Positions 56,928 to 64,000 of a DNA stretch of 64,000 bases are shown here, one piece after another (positions within the stretch are counted from its first letter, which is position 1; each line of letters begins with the position of its first letter). Under the pieces are notes generated by a model that was not told the origin of the DNA, searched no databases, and saw only the letters and a program-made list of their open reading frames with translations. The position numbers and the translations under genes were made by a program. The stretch spans positions 1 through 64,000 of the forward strand of contig JABGWZ010000105.1 of assembly GCA_018675995.1 (NCBI GenBank), in the 5' to 3' direction. This stretch comes from Opitutia bacterium (GTDB lineage Bacteria; Verrucomicrobiota; Verrucomicrobiia; Opitutales; Seribacteraceae).

Positions 56928-57502
56928 GTCGGAAAACGAATGAAACAAACATCGAGATTTCTCTGAATCTCGATGGTGTTGGCAGTGGAAAGATTACGTC
57001 CGGAATTCCTTTTTTTGATCATATGCTGGAATTATTTTCAAAGCATGGTTTTTTTGATCTAACGATAGATGCAAAAGGGGACATAGACATTGATTATCAC
57101 CATTTAGTCGAAGATATGGGTATCACCTTAGGGCAGGCCTTTAAAAAAGCATTGGGTAACAAGTCAGGGATAAAGCGTTATGGCTTTTTTGTTCTCCCTA
57201 TGGATGAAACTTTAGTTAGCGTTGCACTTGACTTAAGCAATCGTGCTTTCCTTGTTTATGACGCGAATGCACCTATATCAATGGTACGAGATTTTAATAT
57301 ATTATTGTTTAAGGAGTTTTTTCAAGCGTTTGCTAATGAAGCAGGATGTAACCTACATATTAGATTAGAGCACGGAAAGGAACCGCATCATATTGCAGAA
57401 GCAATATTTAAGGGGTTTGCTAAGGCATTAGATATGGCTACTCAAACTGAGTCCCGCTTAGATGGTGGCGTGCCTTCAACTAAGGGCACCCTCTCCTCTT
57501 AA
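56900..57502 (+). CDS. hisB: Imidazoleglycerol-phosphate dehydratase
   Basis: [38 protein letters not shown]. Confidence 0.95.
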   Translation: MANQRSASISRKTNETNIEISLNLDGVGSGKITSGIPFFDHMLELFSKHGFFDLTIDAKGDIDIDYHHLVEDMGITLGQAFKKALGNKSGIKRYGFFVLPMDETLVSVALDLSNRAFLVYDANAPISMVRDFNILLFKEFFQAFANEAGCNLHIRLEHGKEPHHIAEAIFKGFAKALDMATQTESRLDGGVPSTKGTLSS

Positions 57503-57517
57503 GTTGAATATAAGCCT

Positions 57518-58165
57518 ATGTCATTAGGTGGTCATAGGATTGGCATTCTTGATTACGGTACGGGTAATCTGAGGAGTGTTGAGAAAGCATTCTTTCACTT
57601 AGGTGCAAATGTAAAAATAATAACCTCTCCTGATAATTTGGCTGAAATTGACGCATTAGTTTTCCCGGGTCAGGGTACTTTTGACCAGTGTATGCAGGCA
57701 TTAGAAGAAAAGGGTTTCTCGGTTGCAATTAAGGAATGGATTCAGCTCGGAAAACCTTTCCTAGGAGTTTGTTTGGGTCTTCAGGCGCTATTTGAAAGAT
57801 CTGAAGAAGGTCAAAAACTTGGCCTTGGAATATTACCGGGTTATGTAAAAAAGTTTTCTTTGAAAAAAAAATTCAAAATTCCTCATATGGGTTGGAATGC
57901 GGTGGAATGGGGAAATTTATCTGCTAACCCAATTACCAATGGATTGGATAATGGAGATCAATTTTATTTTGTTCATAGTTATCATGTTGTCCTCGAAGAC
58001 GATTCACTGAATACTATTACTAGTAGCTATGGATACCCTTTTGTAAGCGGAATTTTATTTGATAATTGTTTCGCAACTCAATTTCATCCCGAAAAAAGTC
58101 AGGCAAAAGGTTTGCAAATTTACCGAAATTTCATTGAAAAGGTAGTTGCAGATAATTCTCCCTAG
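57518..58165 (+). CDS. hisH: Imidazole glycerol phosphate synthase glutamine amidotransferase subunit
   Basis: LDYGTGNLRSVEKA, GVCLGLQALFE, TQFHPEKSQ. Confidence 0.95.
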   Translation: MSLGGHRIGILDYGTGNLRSVEKAFFHLGANVKIITSPDNLAEIDALVFPGQGTFDQCMQALEEKGFSVAIKEWIQLGKPFLGVCLGLQALFERSEEGQKLGLGILPGYVKKFSLKKKFKIPHMGWNAVEWGNLSANPITNGLDNGDQFYFVHSYHVVLEDDSLNTITSSYGYPFVSGILFDNCFATQFHPEKSQAKGLQIYRNFIEKVVADNSP

Positions 58166-58199
58166 AATATCTCACATTATTCTTAATACCCCACTTCTC

Positions 58200-59486
58200 A
58201 TGGATAACAATGCAACACTGACTATTGGTGATAACGACTTTACCCTAAACATGCTTGAGGGCGCTGAATCTGAACTCGCCATCGATATCAGTCAACTGCG
58301 CAAGCAGAGCAAAGTAATTACTTTTGATGATGGTTATGGCAATACCGGCTCGTGTGAAAGTAAAGTTACTTTTATTGATGGTGACAAAGGTATTCTCCGT
58401 TATCGCGGTTTTGATATTGCTGATCTTGCAAATCGCTCAAACTTTTTGGAAACATCTTACCTTTTAATCTATGGAGAGTTACCCACATCCATAGAACTTT
58501 CTAGTTTTACTGAAAGAATCTCAAGCTATGCAGATCTTCCTGATGATGTTATTTCTGTAATAAAGGCACTTCCGGCAAAGACTCACCCAATGGGCGTATT
58601 AGCCTCTGCAATGCAAGCTCTAGGTGGTACATATCCCCAATTTTGCACCAATAACCGTAAGACTGACTTAGAAACATTTGATGAATCAGCTGCACTGATT
58701 ATGTCGGCAATGCGAACTATTGCCTCAACAAGGCACAGGTTTTTACAAAATGAGGTTTTGCCGAAATCCAACCCAGCTAACAGTTATTGTGAGAATTTTC
58801 TCAATATGATGTTTAGGAATGACTCTGATTCGACAGAAATACCTCCTTCTGTGGAGAGTGCATTGGATTTAATTTTTTTATTACATGCTGATCATGAACA
58901 AAACTGCTCAACATCAACCTGCAGAATGATTGCCTCTGGGGGAGCAAATCCGTTTGCTTCTCTTGCTGGTGGGGTATCTGCATTATGGGGCCCTCTTCAT
59001 GGTGGAGCAAATATGGCAGTTATAAAAATGCTCAACGAGATTCATGAAGCTGGTGACGATGGTAGTCGTTTTATTGAATCTGCCAAGCAGGGTAAAACTC
59101 GTTTAATGGGTTTTGGTCATCGCGTTTACAGAAACTACGACCCAAGAGCTAAAATTCTAAAATCCGCGTGCGACGATGCGTTAGAAGCATTAGGTTTAAG
59201 CAGCCCTATCCTCTCGATCGCTCGAAGGCTCGAAGAAGAGGCATTAAAGGATTCCTATTTTGTTGAAAGAAAACTTTATCCTAATGTAGATTTTTACAGT
59301 GGAATAATTTTGCAAGCATTAGGATTTCCAACAGATATGTTTACAGTACTTTTTGCTATTGGTAGAGCACCAGGTTGGTTAGCACATTGGAAAGAAATTG
59401 CTGAGAATGGGAAAAAAATTCACCGCCCTCGACAAATTTATCAAGGTCACACACTAAGGGCTTACCAAGAATTAGAAAATAGGTAA
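58200..59486 (+). CDS. gltA: Citrate synthase
   Basis: GILRYRGFDIADL, LWGPLHGGANMAVIKML, MGFGHRVYRNYDPRA; start MDNNATL at 58200. Confidence 0.95.
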   Translation: MDNNATLTIGDNDFTLNMLEGAESELAIDISQLRKQSKVITFDDGYGNTGSCESKVTFIDGDKGILRYRGFDIADLANRSNFLETSYLLIYGELPTSIELSSFTERISSYADLPDDVISVIKALPAKTHPMGVLASAMQALGGTYPQFCTNNRKTDLETFDESAALIMSAMRTIASTRHRFLQNEVLPKSNPANSYCENFLNMMFRNDSDSTEIPPSVESALDLIFLLHADHEQNCSTSTCRMIASGGANPFASLAGGVSALWGPLHGGANMAVIKMLNEIHEAGDDGSRFIESAKQGKTRLMGFGHRVYRNYDPRAKILKSACDDALEALGLSSPILSIARRLEEEALKDSYFVERKLYPNVDFYSGIILQALGFPTDMFTVLFAIGRAPGWLAHWKEIAENGKKIHRPRQIYQGHTLRAYQELENR

Positions 59487-59505
59487 GCTGTACTGGTATT
59501 GCCTT

Positions 59506-60276
59506 TTATTTAGTGTTGGATTGATTCAGCACTTCTTCAAGAGTAAGCCCAGCTAACTGACGAATACCTTTAATAAGAAGCCAAAAAGTGTATGCACTAA
59601 CAATCATACACGGCAAAGAGATGATCGGGAAACTTAAAGCCATCATTGTCCCTACCTCCTCATTAAAAGATCGCATGTCAATAAAGGGTTCAGTTTTTAC
59701 GATATAAATTGCAAGAATGTAGTTCAGGCATGCACTCATAATGAATGTAAGAGCGATAAACCAGGTGCACTTCTTTAATAAATCGTTAAATTGATCAGTT
59801 GTGTTTCGTTCAACTAATGCTTGATCAACTAGGTCAACCTGGATGACTTGGGGGTTATACAAAAATAGCTTAACAAGTGGCGTTTTTGTTTTTAAGGTTA
59901 CGATTGTTGCGATTGCTAAAATTGTTGGAAGAGCAGCTTCTTTTATCGCAAACATTGAAACTGTTGCTCCAGGTATTAGCCCAATTCCACCAGTCAGTAA
60001 TACACTTACAAATCCTAGCACGGATATATAATTTAGTTTTTTTCTTCGAATATAGTCCCACAGTCCATAGCTTACGGGAAATGATAGTGCAATAACTAGC
60101 ATTATAGAATCCACCAAGGTATCATCTTTTGAAATTTGAAAAAAATCTTCCAGATGTGAGCCGAACCAATCGTATCCCTTGGTTAGTAAAAGGTATGGCA
60201 CTATAATATTAAATCCTATATTTAAAAGCATGCTTTCTTTTTTAGGTTTACTATGGCTGGTAATTGATTGAATCAT
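59506..60276 (-). CDS. Multi-pass membrane protein, VC0807-like
   Basis: TM segments with SYGLWDYIRRKKLNYISVLGFVSVLLTGGIGL pattern; family call from memory. Confidence 0.55.
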   Translation of the reverse strand: MIQSITSHSKPKKESMLLNIGFNIIVPYLLLTKGYDWFGSHLEDFFQISKDDTLVDSIMLVIALSFPVSYGLWDYIRRKKLNYISVLGFVSVLLTGGIGLIPGATVSMFAIKEAALPTILAIATIVTLKTKTPLVKLFLYNPQVIQVDLVDQALVERNTTDQFNDLLKKCTWFIALTFIMSACLNYILAIYIVKTEPFIDMRSFNEEVGTMMALSFPIISLPCMIVSAYTFWLLIKGIRQLAGLTLEEVLNQSNTK

Positions 60277-60325
60277 TGTTCTTCATTAAAGCATGAATTA
60301 CGTTTAAAGTCGCTTACATTATTCT

Positions 60326-60964
60326 ATGGTAAAAAGTCTAAATTGTTTAATCTCTGCGGGGCCAACAAGAGAATGGATTGACCCCGTACGGTTTATATCT
60401 AATCCGTCTTCTGGTAAAATGGGATATGCTTTAGCGAGCGAAGCATATAAACGAAATTTTAAGGTAAATCTAGTTTCTGGTCCCGTTTTATTGCCAATAG
60501 AAAAAGGAATTTATGTTACTTATGTTGAATCTGCAGAGGAAATGTCAATTGCTATGATGTCTCAATTTAATGAAGCTGACCTAATTATTATGTGTGCTGC
60601 AGTTTGTGACCATAAGCCTACGAAAATGTGGAGCCAAAAGAGAAAAAAAGCTGATTTCCCCCCTTCAATTGAATTAGTTCCAACACAGGATATTTTATTC
60701 GAATTAGGAAAAAGAAAGAAAGAAAATCAGAAATTAATCGGTTTTGCTGCAGAAACAGAAAGTTGTGAGGAAAATGCAAAAAAGAAATTAAATCTTAAAA
60801 ATTTAGATTGGATTGCATTAAACGATGTGTCGATAAAAGAGATTGGTTTTGAGTCAGAGTTGAATGAAGTAACTTTATATTCATCTAGTGAAAAGAAAGT
60901 TAAACTTAGCATTGCAACTAAAGAAGAGCTAGCGGAACAAATTTTTGATATTATAACCAAGTGA
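60326..60964 (+). CDS. coaB: Stand-alone phosphopantothenate-cysteine ligase (CoaB domain)
   Basis: SAGPTREWIDPVRFISNPSSGKMGYALA; no CoaC domain. Confidence 0.88.
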   Translation: MVKSLNCLISAGPTREWIDPVRFISNPSSGKMGYALASEAYKRNFKVNLVSGPVLLPIEKGIYVTYVESAEEMSIAMMSQFNEADLIIMCAAVCDHKPTKMWSQKRKKADFPPSIELVPTQDILFELGKRKKENQKLIGFAAETESCEENAKKKLNLKNLDWIALNDVSIKEIGFESELNEVTLYSSSEKKVKLSIATKEELAEQIFDIITK

Positions 60965-62151
60965 AAACATCTAAAAGCCCACTTGACAAGGTATTAGGAA
61001 AACTCGATGACCTCGACGAGGTCAATCTTGGCATCCTAGTTCAGAGACTAGCTCGTGAGAGAAAATTACTGGAGACAGTGTTTGATGTTATTCGAGATGG
61101 AATTTTAGTATTAGATGATACGGGTATGATAAGTTATGCGAATATTCAAGGTAAAAGACTGATCGGGTTAAAAGACAACCCAACCGGACAGATTTCTTTA
61201 TTGCGTGTTGCTCCCGAAATTGCATGTGCCTTGGGTTTAGACCAAGGAAACGAAGGTATGCAAGCGGAAGTGATTGTGAGAGAAATGGAAATTTCCTATC
61301 CAGAATTGAGGTATATTCGATTATATGCTGTTCCGATTGAGGAAACCGTAATGAATAAATCTCAAAACATGAAAATCGGTTTGGCGATTATAATAACTGA
61401 TATCACCCAAGATAAGGTTAGCCTTGACCAAAGAATAGAAAGCGAAAAGGTTTCAAGTATCATGGATTTAGCTGCTGGAGTTGCTCATGAACTTGGAAAC
61501 CCCCTTAATTCAATAAACATTCATTTACAGGTTTTAAAAAGAAATTTTACAAGTGAAAAAAATAATCCCGAAAAAACCGAGAAATCTTTAACTACATGTA
61601 TAAATGAGGTTGAAAGACTGGATGGTATAATAGCACATTTTCTTAAAGCAATTCGCCCACAAACACCAGATTTCAAGAAAATTAATTTACTTAAAATAAT
61701 TGAAGAAACAGTTCACTTAAAAAAAGATGAATTAAGTGCAAAAGAAATTAATATCTCGATGGAAGCGGGTGTAAGAGAGCCCATTATAAATGGTGATTTT
61801 GAGCAACTAAAACAAGTTTTTTTCAACGTTATTGGAAACGCAATTGATGCAATTTCTTGCAACTCTGAAATTCGAGTTTTGACTGGACGAGAGGACCGTT
61901 TTGTTTTTGTGAAAATTATAGACCACGGTAGCGGAATAAACAAAGAAGATTTATCTAAAGTATTCGAACCATATTATACCACCAAAAAAAGTGGCCACGG
62001 AATTGGTATGATGATAGTACATAGAATAATGAGAGACCATGGTGGGGACATTGGAATAGACAGTAAACCTGATGCGGGCACTATAGTAACTCTAAGGTTT
62101 CCGCGTTCCTCATCCCGTGGTAGGTTGTTGGAGTCAAGTAACACTGTATAA
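60961..62151 (+). CDS. PAS-containing sensor histidine kinase, NtrB-like (GTG start, 4-nt overlap with coaB)
   Basis: VAHELGNPLNSI H-box, HATPase GHGIGMMIVHRIM. Confidence 0.9.
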   Translation: MKTSKSPLDKVLGKLDDLDEVNLGILVQRLARERKLLETVFDVIRDGILVLDDTGMISYANIQGKRLIGLKDNPTGQISLLRVAPEIACALGLDQGNEGMQAEVIVREMEISYPELRYIRLYAVPIEETVMNKSQNMKIGLAIIITDITQDKVSLDQRIESEKVSSIMDLAAGVAHELGNPLNSINIHLQVLKRNFTSEKNNPEKTEKSLTTCINEVERLDGIIAHFLKAIRPQTPDFKKINLLKIIEETVHLKKDELSAKEINISMEAGVREPIINGDFEQLKQVFFNVIGNAIDAISCNSEIRVLTGREDRFVFVKIIDHGSGINKEDLSKVFEPYYTTKKSGHGIGMMIVHRIMRDHGGDIGIDSKPDAGTIVTLRFPRSSSRGRLLESSNTV

Positions 62152-62162
62152 TAACTCGAAAC

Positions 62163-63536
62163 ATGAAACCGAATCTTCTAATAGTCGATGATGAACGCCA
62201 TACTCGAGATGGACTGGAGATGGCTTTAGAGGATAAGTTTGAAGTTTTTTTAGCAGCTAATCCTAATGAAGCGTTCAATGTTATGAATGCCGAGCCATTA
62301 GAAGTGGTCCTGACCGATTTGAAAATGGGCAGTGAATCAGGAATGACCGTGATCGATAAAGCAATTTCATTAGAGCATAAGCCGATTTGTATCATGATGA
62401 CTGCCTATGGTGAAGTGGATGTTGCTGTGGAAGCTATGAAAAGGGGAGCTTTTGATTTTCTTTCAAAACCAGTAAATTTGGAAAAGCTCGATCTTTTAAT
62501 TAAGCGGGGCTTGGACACCAAAAAATTAAAAGCAGAGAACCAAAATTTACATCATAGACTCGATAAGAAATTTAGCTTTGACGGGATTTTAGGGAAATCA
62601 CAAGCACTCGAAAAAGTTTTAGAAAAAGTAAAGCTAGTTGGACCTTCAAGAGCTACAATTCTGATTACTGGCGACACGGGTACGGGAAAAGAATTAATTG
62701 CTCAATCTATTCACCAAAATAGTGAGAGATCAAGAGGGCCGTTTGTACCCATACACTGTGCAGCTTTACCTTCAAATCTTTTAGAAAGTGAATTATTCGG
62801 ACATGAAAAGGGAGCTTTCACAGGTGCTTCTGATAGACGAATTGGTCGTTTTGAATCGGCTGATAAAGGGACACTCTTTTTAGATGAAATTGGAGAGATT
62901 GATTCAGCTACACAAATCAAACTGCTCCGCTTTTTAGAAACTAAATCTATTGAACGCCTCGGTAGTTTGAAGACTATTGAAGTTGACACTAGGCTCGTCT
63001 GTGCAACGAACAAGAACCTGCTAGACATGGCTCAAAAAGGGAACTTCAGGGAAGACCTTTATTATCGACTGAATGTTGTTACCATTGAACTTCCCCCGTT
63101 AAAAGTGCGTGATGGCGATATCCCTCTTTTATTGGATCATTTTTTGAGTCATTTTTCCAACGAGAATAACTTTCCATGTCCAACTCTCTCCGTAGAAGTC
63201 ATAGAAATTTTAACTTCATATCCTTGGCCTGGAAATATTCGTGAGCTCAGAAATTTTTGCGAAAACCTAGTCGTTTTGAACAGAGGAGGTGAGATCACTT
63301 CCTATGATTTAGAACCGCGCTTTTTAAATAGTGTAGACGGAGGAAGCGAACCATCACAAACCTTCAGTCCAAATTTATTAGTTGAGGAAAATGAAAAAAG
63401 ACTTTTGCGTAACGCCCTTTTACAGTCAGGTGGGAACAGAACAAAAGCAGCAGAGCTAATGGGTGTAAGTCGAAGAACGCTTCATCGTAAATTAGTGCGT
63501 TGGCCAGAATTAGATATTCAAAAAGAAGCAAGCTAA
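62163..63536 (+). CDS. Sigma-54-dependent response regulator, NtrC/AtoC-like
   Basis: Receiver DLKMGSESG, Walker A GDTGTGKE, GAFTGA loop, C-terminal Fis HTH GNRTKAAELMGVSRRTLHRKL. Confidence 0.95.
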   Translation: MKPNLLIVDDERHTRDGLEMALEDKFEVFLAANPNEAFNVMNAEPLEVVLTDLKMGSESGMTVIDKAISLEHKPICIMMTAYGEVDVAVEAMKRGAFDFLSKPVNLEKLDLLIKRGLDTKKLKAENQNLHHRLDKKFSFDGILGKSQALEKVLEKVKLVGPSRATILITGDTGTGKELIAQSIHQNSERSRGPFVPIHCAALPSNLLESELFGHEKGAFTGASDRRIGRFESADKGTLFLDEIGEIDSATQIKLLRFLETKSIERLGSLKTIEVDTRLVCATNKNLLDMAQKGNFREDLYYRLNVVTIELPPLKVRDGDIPLLLDHFLSHFSNENNFPCPTLSVEVIEILTSYPWPGNIRELRNFCENLVVLNRGGEITSYDLEPRFLNSVDGGSEPSQTFSPNLLVEENEKRLLRNALLQSGGNRTKAAELMGVSRRTLHRKLVRWPELDIQKEAS

Positions 63537-63546
63537 TTGACGGAAA

Positions 63547-63621
<75 letters not shown>

Positions 63622-63694
63622 TTCAAGTGCAATTATGAGGCATCCTTTGATTTCTGTCAATCATCAGGATACACTATGGGATTATTATATAAAA

Positions 63695-63723
63695 AAGGCC
63701 CTCGCTATTCCAACGAGGGCCTT
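63695..63723 (-). terminator. Intrinsic terminator for the leftward TonB-type receptor transcript
   Basis: AAGGCCCTCG/CGAGGGCCTT perfect 10-bp stem; T6 follows on the minus strand. Confidence 0.85.
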
Positions 63724-63764
63724 ATGCATATTTTTCAACTTTTTTTCCGTCAAGTTTAAATTTT

Positions 63765-63794
63765 CCTCGTCCCGTTTAAGCCACCGGGACGAGG
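63765..63794. repeat. Perfect 10-bp inverted repeat, second hairpin of the array
   Basis: CCTCGTCCCG-TTTAAGCCAC-CGGGACGAGG. Confidence 0.7.
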
Positions 63795-63800
63795 TTTTCC

Positions 63801-63855
63801 GTTTTTGTTATCTGCCCGAAACAAAAACTATATTTTCAAGGTTATAAACTTGAAA
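63801..63855. repeat. Two further hairpins
   Basis: GTTTTTGTT/AACAAAAAC (63801-63809/63820-63828) and TTTCAAG/CTTGAAA (63834-63840/63849-63855). Confidence 0.6.
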
Positions 63856-63865
63856 CAAACAAAGT

Positions 63866-64000
63866 TTAGAAATCATAAGACATCCCCACGCTTATGGCAC
63901 GAGGCTTTCCGACACGGTAACCGTCAGGTAGCACGCTGTGAACATATGTTTCGTCTGTTAAATTCGTAACCTTTGTGAAAACTGTTACTCCTTCGCTGAC
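63866..64000 (-). CDS. C-terminus of a TonB-dependent receptor-like outer-membrane protein (5' part outside window)
   Basis: Minus frame to TAA at 63866: VSEGVTVFTKVTNLTDETYVHSVLPDGYRVGKPRAISVGMSYDF*, terminal-Phe beta-strand with GxPR motif; absent from ORF track. Confidence 0.75.
   Translation of the reverse strand, partial: VSEGVTVFTKVTNLTDETYVHSVLPDGYRVGKPRAISVGMSYDF

Noticed and set aside
63725-63753. Minus-strand TTGACG-17-TATGCA promoter within the hairpin array
   Set aside because: -10 matches poorly and the transcript would consist of little more than the terminator
63635-63847. 70-aa plus-strand ORF over the hairpin array
   Set aside because: Covers four inverted repeats and tRNA-proximal spacer; no protein-like motifs

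Overview
The window is chromosomal core-gene territory from an AT-rich, very compact bacterial genome. It is probably PVC/Verrucomicrobiota (inference from SecY, EF-Tu and gene order; no 16S rRNA is in the window). I see no mobile elements, prophage, CRISPR or defence island. Left part (1-23.2 kb): rhomboid, S41 protease, prmC-prfA, pyrB with a DHOase-like pyrC, a CPBP protease broken by an A10 tract, tsaE, a lysine-rich unknown, tRNA-Leu, a MORN-like protein, pyrD, hemB, an SLC13 permease, gyrB-gyrA, an exonuclease and an IMPase. Centre (23.3-52.8 kb): one uninterrupted + strand transcription/translation supercluster, tRNA-Thr-tuf-tRNA-Trp-secE-nusG-rplKAJL-rpoBC-rpsLG-fusA-rpsJ-S10/spc/alpha-rplQ. 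Right part: guaA, hisDCBH, gltA, coaB, an NtrB/NtrC-like pair, tRNA-Asn and the 3' end of a TonB-type receptor missing from the ORF track. No new multi-gene system stands out. The best leads are departures from near-universal motifs in core proteins (EF-Tu switch I, RpoC second Zn site, S12, L2), a predicted catalytically dead DHOase, disordered extensions on S11 and L17, a possible slippage site in the CPBP gene, a tRNA-Leu with anticodon AAG, near-absence of Shine-Dalgarno sequences except before rplL, and a row of four hairpins near the right edge.
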